A stretch of 64,000 nucleotides of DNA from Polia nebulosa (GCA_951329385.1 OX589612.1:11110437-11174436); one strand, 5' to 3'; counted from the first letter of the stretch, positions 20,038-30,498 are shown. The notes: generated by a model from the sequence alone, not told the origin. Translations and numbers: made by a program.

Positions 20038-20480
20038 TAATAACATAAAAAACTTTTTAACAAAAAATTCAACCGACGAAAAAGAACTAAAAATCAAAAA
20101 ATAAATAAACCTTTTAAGTCTTGAGTATTGAGCTTATTTACCTACATAAAATATCAAATTTTATATAAGCTAATTTTGAGTCGGCGCCAAACATCAATCT
20201 GATTATTAAATATCTAAATTTTTTAAGTACGTAGAAATGAAGAAGGCTAGATGTACGAGTAGGTAATTAATCATTTTATTATTTGGCGCCGACTCAAAAT
20301 AAGTTTATATAAAATTTGATATTATATGTAGGTATTTACCTGTTAAGTCTCCTTTTAAGTCTTGAGTATTGAGCTTATTTAAGCTCATAAGACTTAAAAG
20401 GTTTATATATTTTTTGCTTTTTAGTTCTTTTTCGTCGGTTGAATTTTTTGTTAAAAAGTTTTTTATTTTATGATTTTTTG
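20038..20480. mobile_element. Foldback element, K-related, arms about 155 bp
   Basis: The left arm (20038-20195) and right arm (about 20276-20480) are inverted copies. Shared landmarks in both arms are aactttttaacaaaaaattc, caaccgacgaaaaagaact, ttttaagtcttgag and gagtcggcgccaaa. The right arm carries an extra inverted segment (aagtcttgagtattgagc / gctcataagactt). The central spacer is about 80 bp. No coding. Confidence 0.85.
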
Positions 20481-20802
20481 TGACTCGCATCCTCTTTTAG
20501 TACTCTGAGGCTAATTTCTAATCCTTCATCATCCCTCTTGGCACTGAGCTGATGATTTAACCATCCTTCCATGAGGTTCCCAGTATATTGACCAGTTGAG
20601 GTTACCTCCAATATTCTAAAGACGTCTTGTCGTCAAAGCATATTAAGTGGTATCTGTCACTCAAACCAGTTTTTTATATCTAGCTTCTATTGTTTAGGAA
20701 TGATATGGTTTCCATCATCAGCTCAGTTTCATGATGTGATGATTCCTAAATGCAAATACTTGATTTAGTTATGAAAAGCAAACACAAACAATATTCGTGG
20801 TC
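20481..20802. other. No gene recognised
   Basis: About 320 bp without shared families. Confidence 0.4.
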
Positions 20803-21190
20803 AATTTACGAGGTTTTCTCTGAATTTTATCAGGATTCCAAGATCAAATCCTGATGTCCTTGACGTGGGACCACCCTTAAAGTATACTCTATCTAATAAA
20901 AGAAGAATTATCTAAATCGGTTCATAAACAACGGAGTGAGGGCTGAACATACGTACAGAAACGCTAAACGTGCCCACAATTTTCCGTGTTTTCTCTCAAT
21001 TTTATCAGGATTCCATTATCAGATCCTGACTTACTTGACTTGGGGCCACCCTTGAGGTGTACCCTATCTAACAAAAAAATAATCATCAAGATCGGTTCAT
21101 AAATGACGGAGTGAGGGCTGAACATACACAAAAAAAAAATATACATACGGTCGAATTGAGAACCTCCTCCTTTTTTTTCGTCGGTTAAAA
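20803..21190 (-). mobile_element. K repeat with internal ~170-bp tandem duplication
   Basis: ttttatcaggattcca…tcagatcctga…ggccacccttgaggtgta…gagtgagggctgaacatac occurs twice in tandem (about 20803-20955 and 20975-21130). The unit ends with gagaacctcctcc and cgtcggttaaaaat, the K edge on the minus strand. Confidence 0.7.
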
Positions 21191-21254
21191 ATACACGTAC
21201 ATGTGTGTGAATTTGAATATTATCTAAATATTGAAATATTTAAAAATGTAATTT

Positions 21255-21318
21255 ATATGTGCGTGTGTGTTTTGTATATGTGTGTGTTTTTGTGTGTGCG
21301 TGCGTGTGTGTGTGTTAT
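21255..21318. repeat. (TG)n microsatellite
   Basis: Alternating TG/CG-rich run (gtgtgtgcgtgcgtgtgtgt). Confidence 0.8.
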
Positions 21319-21351
21319 GCGAATAAACGATCTAAGTCTTAACTGTTTTTA

Positions 21352-21445
21352 TCCACACACAAATTACACACAAAAAAAACACAAACAAACACAGACAAAA
21401 TACACAAACACAAATTATACACAAAAACACAAGCACAAATTATAT
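21352..21445. repeat. Degenerate CA/A-rich tandem repeat
   Basis: Repeats of cacaaattatacacaaaaac-like units. The unit drifts, so it is a low-complexity array. Confidence 0.6.
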
Positions 21446-21459
21446 ACAAAAACTTGTTT

Positions 21460-21746
21460 GTATTTTGTTTCTTCGTTATTTGACACTGACTTTGAAGTCG
21501 GTTGTATTTTTTGTAAAAAAAAAAAAAAAAACACTTTTTAGGTGTTGCACCCCAGAACTAAAATGTGCTGAATCAATTTGATAAAATTTATATGGCCACC
21601 TCTGAAGTATTGCCTACCAAATAAAAAAATAATCATCACAATGCATTCATAAGTGGCCGAGAAATCGCGTAACAAACAACAAAACAAAAAAATACATACA
21701 GACGAATTGAGAACCTCCTCCTTTTGGAAGTCGGTTAAAAACAGAA
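21460..21746 (-). mobile_element. K repeat
   Basis: gactttgaagtcggttgtat with an A-run, a diverged tggccacctctgaagta segment, then gagaacctcctccttttgg and gtcggttaaaa at the edge. Confidence 0.6.
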
Positions 21747-21898
21747 GACACTTCAACGTCAAAGTACTCCTCCACATCGATGGCATCTGGACAAGTCTGA
21801 AATATGCCCAGAAGATTGGCATCATTGTCATGTTGAATGGCAAAGCTAATTCGATGGGCGAAGAACGAGCCAGCCCCTCTGGTCATGCGAAGTGTCAA
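21747..21898 (-). pseudogene. Protein-like fragment (GSFFAHRISFAIQH), unknown
   Basis: The minus frame reads TRGAGSFFAHRISFAIQH then NDANLLGIFQ…DVEEYFDVEV, about 50 residues of balanced, protein-like composition. The frame then runs into the K repeat. I do not recognise a family. It could be a remnant of a transposon protein or of a host exon cut by K. No start, splice signal or partner exon is evident. Confidence 0.3.
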
Positions 21899-22084
21899 TC
21901 AGTCGGCGGTAAACATAATTATTTGAATATATAACGTGCACTCGGACCCCATGACCCAAGTTTTTTAACCCTAAACGGCTCAAAACTGTAATTACTATTA
22001 GGGTTACAGTACTTGCACCAAAAGTTATATGTGCACATTGTTATAAAATTAAAACAATCGCAGAATTAAAAAATAACTGGCGAG

Positions 22085-22405
22085 ATGTATATGGCAGGCA
22101 TTAGGTGTCCACTGTCACTTTCTCATGCTTTGCCACATCGACCGGTCCTCTGCTTGCATCTAGTGGTCTCCGGCGACTCTCACCAGTTCATCGGTCTATC
22201 TTATGGGAGACCGTTCGACGTTGTGGCTTTCGGTCAACGCGGTTGCCACTCTAGAAACCATCGGCCTTATCAGCCATTCTGCGAGCATTGTACCCTAGCC
22301 ACTGTCACTTAAATTTGGCAATTCTTCGGACTATGCTACTTGTTAAATTTTATGTTATCTTGGCTTTCCTGCTAATCCCTTTTTTATTCGATCACGCAGG
22401 GAAAC
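22085..22405 (-). pseudogene. W LINE 3' fragment, heavily decayed
   Basis: In order on the + strand: accagttcatcggtctatct, ccattctgcgagcattgtac, gccactgtcacttaaatttg and ttcgatcacgcagggaaact. These are antisense landmarks of the W C-terminus seen at 1.3 and 26.4 kb. Multiple frameshifts. Confidence 0.6.
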
Positions 22406-22429
22406 TGCCTGCTCTAACTAATAGTATAT

Positions 22430-22580
22430 CTATTTTAAAGCGAGTTGTGGAAGCAAGATATTTTTTTTATTTAACCGTTGCTGTCCAATTGCTGGGCAAA
22501 AGTCTCCCCCAATTGCTTCCCAGAACTCTCCCACGCAGTCTCGAACGGACCCTCATGGTACGCGTCTAAGTCATCTCACA
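22430..22580 (-). mobile_element. RTE-like LINE 3' end, different subfamily
   Basis: ccaattgctgggcaaaagtc followed by antisense-like text (tcccagaactctcccacgca). Related to the 48.57 kb fragment. Confidence 0.45.
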
Positions 22581-22619
22581 TGAAAGGAGCCTCCTAGCAA
22601 CGTACATACTTGTGTATAC

Positions 22620-22659
22620 AACATAACAAAAGTCTGTGTGTACAGACTTTTGTTATGTT
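22620..22659. repeat. Perfect palindrome, 18-bp arms
   Basis: aacataacaaaagtctgt (22620-22637), a 4-nt loop gtgt, and its exact complement at 22642-22659. Confidence 0.92.
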
Positions 22660-22793
22660 GGGCGCACCCTGAGCAATCGACTTCTGTTGATTGGTTAATC
22701 CTTTCACCACGATGACAAATGTTGATCAATGTAACCCGCGCGGGCCCTTTTCAGGGCCAAATACATATACATATGTATATATTTGCATTCGAT

Positions 22794-23024
22794 ACGTTAA
22801 ATAGATGGAAGAATGGATGGATGGATGGTGGATGGATGGTTGGTCGAGTAGGGGAAGGCCAAAGAAACGATGGATGGACTGTGTGAAAGAGGATATGAGT
22901 AAAAAGGGGGTGACTACAAAGATGACGACTAATAGAGGAGTATGGAAGAAAAACACATTTTGCGCCGACCCCAATTAAATTGATATAAGGGCAGGAGAAT
23001 GATGACGATGACGTTAAATAGATG
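22794..23024 (+). mobile_element. RTE-a LINE 3' end with 14-bp TSD
   Basis: The insertion 22808-23010 is bracketed by acgttaaatagatg (22794-22807 and 23011-23024, exact). It encodes the undamaged C-terminal peptide, including GRPKKRWMDCVKEDM and KKGVTTKM, ending CADPN-stop, and then the tail ccaattaaattgatataagg with gatgacgatg. A (TGGA)n stretch sits at its 5' edge. Severely 5'-truncated, yet the surviving reading frame is clean, so it probably arose recently. Confidence 0.88.
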
Positions 23025-23467
23025 TCCTCTCACCTTCTTGCTCAGTCGGCTTTGATGGCGCTTGTCATGTTCAGGAACCCAAGAGGAACGAACCCATTGC
23101 GTGAAGAACCTCTTACTCAGTCGTCATATTATGGCTTAAGTGACCCGCCCATTTCTACTTGAACCTGGCATCTTGTTTGCCTACATCTAAGCGCCCGTTT
23201 CAGTGCGAAAAAAGGTGATAATACTGAATAATTGAGAACAGCCTGATGTATTCTGTTCCCACAATGTCAAGCTTTCCTTAAATACGTTTTGTTGAACAGC
23301 CGTTGGTCCGGTCGCGGTACGGATGGTAATTTACTAAATTATTCGCTTCCTGTCGTGAGCGAGCCTTGCATTGTCACCCTATTACCGTGGCTTTGTTTAA
23401 CATTGATTTTCTTTAGTTTTACGTGTGGTTGGTATGTTTCTTTAGGAGTTTGTTGAGTGTACTTAGA
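23025..23467. other. Unclassified, possibly antisense LINE
   Basis: About 440 bp. The stretch tgaagaacctcttactcagt to cacatctaagcgcccg has a LINE-like GC content, but I could not assign it to a domain. Confidence 0.35.
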
Positions 23468-23637
23468 GATCTTTTTTTGGGTGGGATATCATCAAATAAC
23501 TTATACCGCTTTGGGGGGAGCGGGACGGCGTGTCAGACTCTTACTGACTAAAACCCACCCGTGTTTCTTCTGTTGGCTATGCCAGAGCTGCGGTGACTCC
23601 TTTGGTCACTCTCGTGATCCAAGTAAGTACTTGGAGG
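23468..23637 (-). mobile_element. R1-like LINE 3' end, divergent subfamily
   Basis: T-run then gggatatcatcaaataactt and ctaaaacccacccgtgtttc, with ggtcactctcgtgatccaag distally. Same subfamily as 12.79 kb. Confidence 0.65.
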
Positions 23638-23919
23638 CTTTTTTTTTTTTTTTTTTTTTGGGGTTGGGAAATCATCTTATGACTTCTTCCGCTCTAGGGT
23701 GGAGCGGAAGGGCGTGTCAGACTCTTACTGACTAAAACCCACCCCTGTTCCTCCCTGCCCTACGCACCCGGGGGCGAGGTAACTCTTTCGAATTTATCCT
23801 CCACCCCCGGGCAGGCACTGGCCGTGGCAGGCCCCGTCCTTTGCTGACAACTCTTTGAGGCGCGCGTGGAACACTACGCGCCGTCGACTCTCGGGCCTGG
23901 TGCTGATCGGACGGCGATA
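23638..23919 (-). mobile_element. R1-like LINE 3' end
   Basis: A long T-run, then the standard 3' UTR through cgtcgactctcgggcctggt to gatcggacggcga, directly followed by an H repeat. Confidence 0.82.
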
Positions 23920-23921
23920 GC

Positions 23922-24065
23922 CTATGACACTGAGGCTTTCTGTTGGTAAAAGAACTTTCAAAATTGGTTCAAAAGATCCAGAGATTACACCCTACAACCT
24001 TACAAACTCACAAAATTTACCGCTTTATAATATTATGTAGTACATAAAGATTATCAAATTGTCTT
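23922..24065 (+). mobile_element. H repeat, 5' part missing
   Basis: gcctatgacactgaggct, ggtaaaagaactttcaaaat and ctttataatattatgtag, parallel to the copies at 0.5 and 49.67 kb. Confidence 0.6.
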
Positions 24066-24279
24066 TATCGACGACTCACAACTGACTGTTTTTGAAACTT
24101 AAACACTTTTATTCCTATTTAAATCCTATTCTAAATTTGCACCACCCTTTAAAAGTATATTAGACCGACCAGCCTGTCTGTTAACAAGGTTCCTACGAAA
24201 AGTTTATGTTGGTCCTAGACATATAAAGGAAGGGTTTTTACTGCATGGATTTAATTGAAATTTATATTATTAACTGTAC

Positions 24280-24442
24280 ATAGTATAAATCTAAGTCACT
24301 TTTCGCATCTGTCTGTTTCTTCGCTAACTCCTCCTAAACTACGCAACGGATTTTAATGAAGTATTCGCTATGAAGAGCAATAAACGAGGAAGGTTTGTAT
24401 GTATAATTTGTACCTGTGCAGAGCCGGGGCGAGTCGCTAGTC
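24280..24442 (-). mobile_element. H repeat
   Basis: gcatctgtctgtttcttcgc, aacggattttaatgaagt and gccggggcgagtcgctagt, as at 2.1 and 49.5 kb. Confidence 0.6.
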
Positions 24443-24589
24443 AAGAGATAAAAATTAAATGGTTTCGTCTGTCGGTCGTTTGCTGCAGGAAAGAATCTCT
24501 ACAAGTACCTACCGATTCTATTACGATAATTCTTTTAATGATATTGCGCAAAAATGCATGGTTCCTTTTGGATAAGCTGCGTAATTTTA

Positions 24590-24787
24590 TATTAATATTA
24601 TAAAGAGGAATGTTTTTTTGTTTGTTTGTACCGAAGAAACTCCGAAACTACTGGACCGATTTTAACAATTTTTTTACCAATAGAATGCTAAATTATCAGC
24701 AATTAACATAATGCTAATTTTTATCGAAAAATAACAGTTCCCGCAGGATAGGTCACGAGAGCGAAGCCGCGGGCAAAGAGCTAGTAC
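24590..24787 (-). mobile_element. H repeat
   Basis: attaatattataaagagg, gaaactactggaccgatttt and gcgaagccgcgggcaaagag, followed by ctagta, in mirror order to the 10.23 kb copy. Confidence 0.65.
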
Positions 24788-25562
24788 TTTATAAAGGATT
24801 GCCAAATCAGATATAAACAAATTTAAATCGAGATATTTTTTCAATCCAACGGAAACTACCAGATATTTCATATTTTTAATCCAGGTTTTTTAATTTTGTA
24901 TGAAAACCAACCAAATATTCACCTTTTTGATGGCCAAAAAGACGCTAGCTTTTCGTCGTGTTTTTCATCAAAATTTCGTATACTTGATTAGGTATTTCCA
25001 ATAACAAAACAAAAAATATTCTTCTGTACAAAATTGTCCACGACGCGTCCCTTTATATAACCTTATCAAAAAGTCAGGATCTGGCAAATCTCGTGTGTTT
25101 GGTGACAAAAAAGTTATATACATAAAAGTTGGCCACCCTGTAAACTAACAATTATAGCCTTCTATGTCATATTATACAGCAAATAGGTTTACAATGGTTT
25201 TACATCAACATATATACGAGCACATCCAATTTAGGTAACGTAGCTTCCCGCGAATCGTCAATCCGCTCAATATTATAAGCGCCATAATCACGCACTTACC
25301 AAAATATCACAAGCTGTTATAACAGCTTCAAATCCGTCTAATATCTAAGCTAAAAGCTGCAGCTCGAACCCGACCGAGCTAAAAGCGATCCAGTTAAGTA
25401 TTAGCATTACATTAGCTATCACTTAGCTTAGTTTTAGAACCCATTGCTATACATTTTAAGTGCTTTTGATACAGCTTTTAGTGTAGAACTTAAATCTGTA
25501 GTCATAGTAGTAAATGTCCTTTAGAAAGATGAAACATAAACAGCTTGTTCATCACCATCATC
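24788..25562. other. No gene recognised; one possible TIR end
   Basis: About 770 bp. gttggccaccctgtaaac at 25120-25145 resembles the end of a Tc1/mariner-like non-autonomous element, but I did not find its partner. Confidence 0.4.
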
Positions 25563-25689
25563 TAAAGGGGCTCGTGGTTCAGTTATATCAGCAGCTTGGA
25601 TCGATCTTGCACATTTGCCGTAGTCGTTCCGTCGATGCGTGGTCTCAGCTATTGCCGGTGACGGTTGTCGCTCGGGCCTGTACGCAACC
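25563..25689 (+). mobile_element. SINE fragment related to the S5 head
   Basis: ggggctcgtggttcagttat, atcagcagcttggatcgatc and ttgcacatttgcc parallel the S5 start gagctcgtggctaaagtaat…cacgggtcgatc, but the 5S A-box-like part is different. Probably a sister SINE family, fused to an R1-like end. Confidence 0.45.
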
Positions 25690-25805
25690 TGGCCAGTGGC
25701 AGCAGCAGATCTCATGTGGTTTTAGTAAGTAAAAGTATGGCAGACCCCTCCATCCACTCCAGGGTGGAGGACATACTTAAGGATTTCCACCCGTAAAACA
25801 GAGTA
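25690..25805 (+). mobile_element. R1-related LINE 3' end, second subfamily
   Basis: catgtggttttagtaagtaa, cactccagggtggaggacat and ggatttccacccgtaaaa, the counterpart of the minus-strand copy at 60.32 kb. Confidence 0.55.
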
Positions 25806-26084
25806 GAGGCAGATAAATAAGAACCCTTTTCAGACCAAATTCCATGTACTTTCGGCAAAACTCGGACCACTTCGTGAAATTAAGGAATATGCTCTGTCTC
25901 TCTCATCAAAGTACTGTGATTACTAAAGTTATGCTTTCAGTCACACAAAATAAAGGCCGAGCATAACGTAACTAACCGGGTAGGTACTAACCAAGATTTA
26001 CTCGACTCGGGAATCTCACTTAAGACTACGACCAACCGTCATCGAGGCAGTAAAAGACCTTGTCCTTGAATAACTAAAGAAACC

Positions 26085-26205
26085 TAAAGTAGGATTACAA
26101 GAAACGACAGACGGACTGTGTAACAAATTATATGTCTAGAAAAGGGATAACTACTAAAACTATGACTACTAGAGAAGTCTGGAAGCAGAAAACATGTTGC
26201 AAATG
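26085..26205 (+). pseudogene. RTE-a 3' remnant
   Basis: gaaacgacagacggactgtg, gataactactaaaactatga and gtctggaagcagaaaacatg are decayed equivalents of the C-terminal coding text at 22.87-22.95 kb. Confidence 0.6.
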
Positions 26206-26286
26206 AAATGGTTTATTTACAGATTATTATTTAGATAAATTCATTAAAACACATTTAAAAATCATTATTATTATTTCAATAGAAAA

Positions 26287-26567
26287 ACATCCACTGCTGA
26301 ACATATATGCCTTTTCTTTTAGGTCTGGTGCGTCTCGCATCCATCGGCTACCTGCGACCCTCACCATGTATTGTCATCGGCCCACCTTGTGGGTGGCCTT
26401 CCAAGGTACGGTACGCGGTCGCTACTCCAGAACTTTTTGGCCCCATCGACCATCTGTACTGCGAGCAATATGCCTTGCCCTATGCCACTGCGAACCTACG
26501 GGCTATGTACTAGTAATATCTTCATTTATGATTCGATCACTCAAGGAAACTCCTATCCTAGCATAAC
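26287..26567 (-). pseudogene. W LINE C-terminal fragment
   Basis: The minus strand reads GVSLSDRIINEDI early, then a changed AGHIAR-like region, TDGRWGQKVLE and RVAGSRWMRDAPD, with stops and frame changes between. The + strand left edge atccactgctgaacatatat is the reversed tail. Order and identity match an RTE-like ORF C-terminus. Dead copy. Confidence 0.75.
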
Positions 26568-26724
26568 CCTCTTTGCCCTTTGGGTGCCTTCAAGCCTTTT
26601 AATGAGGCCCATATTATGAGTGCTACGATAGTTTTAGTATGTATAATAAGCAATGGTATACTACACAAAACAATAGGCACATACTCGTATCATTTGCATG
26701 ACAGATAACTTGTAACATTGCTAC

Positions 26725-26790
26725 TTTGTGCCGACACCAACTAAAATATATTGAGATGAAGGCAAAAGTATGATGATGAAAGTTGCTATG
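26725..26790 (+). mobile_element. RTE-a tail remnant
   Basis: tgtgccgacaccaactaaaa, tgagatgaaggcaaaag then tatgatgatgaaa: a decayed version of the RTE-a terminal 60 bp. Confidence 0.5.
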
Positions 26791-27552
26791 GTGTGTAAGA
26801 GATAGATAACCACGCTTGCTCGCTGCATGTTGGTATTTTCTGACAATCAAGTCTAAGTTTCTCCATCCAAATATAACCCAACAATTTATTTCCCCGAATC
26901 GTAACGCTTTCGGTATCCAACAGCCCTTACAACAAACTTATGTGCGTGCTTCTCAGTTATGTTGGCAAAGTTAGAGATGCCTCATTTATATGTTCAACAT
27001 GTGACACCAACTGTAAGTAATATGTTACGTTTGGCTTTATGTTGTTTGACCTTTGGTGTTGAACTTTTGACCTTGGAGCGATGACCTGGCAAAAGGGATA
27101 TTTGAGTTAGTATGTTTGCTTGGTTTTGAGAAGTAATAATTGGTGCTTGTATTCTGTTTTGTTCTATTTATTTATCGTCGAAAGTTACTTGAAAAAAATT
27201 GTATGAGCTATTTAAAATGCTTGTGATTTTCTTGTAAAATTTTACCACGACCTCTCATTTGTGGGCAAGTTACACGAATTCTGCGCTTGTCTTGTTATTT
27301 GTCCCAGGCAGATAATTCCACTCCTTGCTGTAAGCACAATGAAAGTGTTCACAGTGACACAGAGAAACAAACATTGGAGTTCTGTACACCTCGAAATATT
27401 ATCGCAAAGACATAAACACTAAAAATAGTGTTGCTAAGTAATTAGCCAGGTGGTTCCTTTCAGTTTCATATTAAAAGTTTTCACAAAAGATCCACGACTG
27501 ACATTATCGTCATTTTGTCATCCAATGCCAATAACTTTTAGTAGTTACTTAG
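26791..27552. other. No gene recognised
   Basis: About 760 bp with no shared families and no protein-like ORF. Confidence 0.45.
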
Positions 27553-27635
27553 ACCATTGAACTAGTGGCTAGTTAATAACAGCCACACGTACGTGTATGA
27601 CTCCTCCGTACCTCGAAAAGCACTAATAAAGACTC
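27553..27635 (+). mobile_element. S5 SINE remnant
   Basis: actagtggctagttaataac, agccacacg and gactcctccgtacctcgaaa keep S5 order, but the 5S-like box is deleted. Confidence 0.55.
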
Positions 27636-27934
27636 ACATAGGTTGGTACATTTAGTTTTAGCAGGTGGCTTAAACTATTGACACCCTGCCTTCTAAACTA
27701 GGTAAACCCTATCCATTAGGTAGGTTGTAAGTCTAGCTACAAATATCAACAAGGAAATTGATGTAAAAAGAATTAAACTAAAAATAACTATTACTTTTGC
27801 AATAAAAAAAACTATAAGATGTCTAAAATTATTGAGTGAAGTGTGAATGTGAAGAAGACTGAAAATGTGTGATTGAGCCCTTTTGTATGCATATGTAACT
27901 GCATGAATTTTAATTATTTAATACATACTTTATG

Positions 27935-28270
27935 GAAGAACGTACCAAACGAACATATCCGTGGAAGTTTTAGGATCCGCCCAATCCAACATTACCTCTC
28001 CGAAACACGCCTGAGATGGTACGGGCATGTGGTGAGAAGACCCGAGGAAGACATGACTGGACAAATTCTGAGTATCGAAACCGGTCTGAAAAAGCATGAA
28101 AGACCTCCTCTAACCTGGATGTCCGTCGTAAACAGCGACCTAAAGGCAGGTAATTTAGATATTTCGACGACCCAGCACAAACACGTCTGGCAAAGAATGA
28201 CAAGGAGAGCCGACCCCAAACAAAGGAAAAAGATTAGGCAAAGAGAAGAGAGAGAGAGAGAGAAATAATT
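27935..28270 (+). pseudogene. LINE ORF C-terminus (LRWYGHVVRRPEED type)
   Basis: The frame within 27873-28268 reads NEHIRGSFRI, then ETRLRWYGHVVRRPEEDM, then ERPPLTWMSVVNSDLKA and WQRMTRRADPK. The WYGHV-x-RR and GRP/ERP-like blocks are standard in the C-terminal region of endonuclease-bearing moth LINEs. Only about 100 residues survive and the 5' side is unrelated AT-rich DNA, so this is a truncated insertion. The end is (AGAG)n then tttatggaagaa. Confidence 0.75.
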
Positions 28271-29064
28271 TATGGAAGAAAAAAAACCATGCCGCGCTGT
28301 CAGCAAATGAATTAGAAGAAAAGCAGGATAATGATGACGTTATCAGAATTGAAGAACTTTTACCGACCTGCTTGTTGTTTAAACCTCCTCACACCACACT
28401 TCTGTAACACCACTATTACCATCGAATAATATCCCAAAATTTCAAGAAGCGTAATGTAATATCCGCCTTAGAATCCTGTCCACGGACATACTCTACCGAT
28501 GCAATTTCCTACACAAGGTATGGCCAATAAAGGGAATATTATGAAAATCGAGTGAGCATCCAATAGATTGTAAGATGGTGAAGCTTGGTCGATATCCGAT
28601 GTATACCTAGTAAGCGATGAAGGCCGATTTATTTATTTATTTTTCTTTAATTTTGGCTTCGAACTTTTTGTGCATTCAGCCAGTGTCAAGTTAAGAAAGT
28701 ATTTAGTTTTAGATACAAAATACTGTCACTTTATTCCCATTAGGATGCAGATGCAACACATTCTAATGTTTTTGCTGTATTTGGCAGCAAATGAGTCGAG
28801 GCAGTCTTCTCGGCAAACTTTGCCGTGTTAATCAATACTACGACAAAATTCTCAGCTTTATTTTAACGAGATCGCGCCTGTTTCAATGATTCCACATATT
28901 GTCCAGTTGCGTAGATACTTGAGAAACAAAACTACACCAATTTAACATCACAATATCTACTAGGAATCAATTTGCGAATAATGAAAACAGCCACTGAACT
29001 TCACTGGAAAATATCCCGCCTCGATGAAGGCCGATTGTGATTACTTTGTTGTTAAAAAACATAA
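28271..29064. other. No gene recognised
   Basis: About 790 bp. A TTTATTTATTTATTTTT run near 28630 may be another retroelement tail. Confidence 0.45.
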
Positions 29065-29066
29065 TA

Positions 29067-29330
29067 TACAAGGTGTAACGGAAAGGTGTGTTCATATTTA
29101 AAGAACTGGTTCTACCCATGGACATGACCAACTTTATCTAAGAAAAACAGAAAATTCCCAAAAAAATATTGTAGTTTCCATACAAAGTTGTCATCAGCTG
29201 ATCAATATTTGTATGCGATATAAAAAAAAAATTGAGAATTTCCTCAAGTTTTCTTGAAGGAAATTGTTCATATCAATGGGCAGATGCAGTTGTTAAAATA
29301 TGACCACACCTTTCCGTTACACCCTGTATA
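29067..29330. mobile_element. MITE with ~33-bp terminal inverted repeats, TA flanks
   Basis: Left tacaaggtgtaacggaaagg…tcatattt and inverted right tacagggtgtaacggaaagg…tcatattt differ at two positions. Both ends are next to TA, and the 264-bp interior is non-coding. This suggests a Tc1/mariner-type non-autonomous element (inference). Confidence 0.82.
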
Positions 29331-29404
29331 AGGGTTTTTCATTTATTTTTATCACGCTTTTAGCTAGCTTCACCTCTATCTAGCGAACTATGTAAAAAAA
29401 ATCT

Positions 29405-29590
29405 TAGTACTGAAATTTTGCATACGTGTTTAGTTTGGATGACAATGCATGGTTAGTAAAGTGATGTCATTCTAAATCCAATATGGCGAACTTCCAAAGA
29501 TGGCGGTCTAGTTAATTTTTATGCATTCCCATGTTATGGGTATCAAATGAAAGGGTTTGCTGAGGAGGATAAGAAAAATAATGTTCATTA
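29405..29590 (+). mobile_element. P repeat
   Basis: gcatacgtgtttagtttgga, ttccaaagatggcggtctag and atgggtatcaaatgaaaggg. It shows the uninterrupted form of the site into which S5 (50.38 kb) and M2 (51.18 kb) inserted. Confidence 0.7.
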
Positions 29591-29687
29591 TTTTTTTTTC
29601 ACTATTATATTTTATTTATTTACATCTTTGGAACAGTTAACAATTTGTTATTTAATTAAATCAATACTAACAGTCTTTTTTTATAAC

Positions 29688-30115
29688 CTACTTCAAAAAA
29701 AAAGAAGGTTATGAATTAGGATGTTTTTTTTTTTTACGTATGTTCGGACATAACTCCGTCATATTATTATATTGACGGATTTGCAAATTTTTTTTTTGTT
29801 TAAAAGGGTTTTGTTCTGAAATGGTCCCGTTTAAATTTCATATAGATCTGATGATGAGTTTCGGAGGCAGACAACGGAACTCTTAAAAGATTGACGGCAA
29901 ATCAATCCCGATGGCTGCGATCGTATATCTATGAGTTGTTGACACAGTTTAATGGGTAACCCACAACTGAAAAGTGAAAAATAAAAACTTTTTTACTAAA
30001 AAATAGAACCGACTTCCAGAAAAAGTGCAAAATAACTTTAATTTCGGAAGTCGGTGTCAAAAAATAAAGACACGAAACCAGAAACACGAACTTCCGAAAT
30101 TAAAGTAATTTTTTC
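29688..30115. mobile_element. K repeat pieces
   Basis: aacctacttcaaaaaaaaag, the cggacataactccgtc stretch, then aaccgacttccagaaaaagt and its inverse aatttcggaagtcggtgtc. Palindromic and non-coding. Confidence 0.55.
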
Positions 30116-30271
30116 ATTTGTGATTGACTGATTCTACCTAGGTACATCAGTTTTGTGAAAATAATAAGAAAAAGTTATCGTTTTGAATGTACATAATAAA
30201 TGTCTTCAAAGTGTGTTCCACAATCATTCATAAAACAACATAGCTCACTTTCCTTTTCTTTTTAAAAACCC

Positions 30272-30447
30272 GTTGCCCCCACACTATGAATTATTCCTGT
30301 ATCGTGGATTCGTTCACAAACATTTAAATTCACAAACACAAGACACCCAGACCCGGAACAACTTTCTGTAGGCCGTACAAATATTGGTTCCGTGCAGGAA
30401 TATAAGCCACGACACGCAGCGCAGCAGCCAATCGTGCAATAGTGAAT
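30272..30447 (-). mobile_element. tRNA-type SINE (Bm1-like?), partial
   Basis: acactatgaattattcctgt, ttcacaaacatttaaattca, cccggaacaactttctgtag and tattggttccgtgcagg, related to 9.39 kb. The distal gccacgacacgcagcgcagc part corresponds to the tRNA-like half read backwards. Confidence 0.55.
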
Positions 30448-30498
30448 TTTGTACCAGATTTATGCTTAGTTGACATAAATCTGGTAATTTGATAGTCA

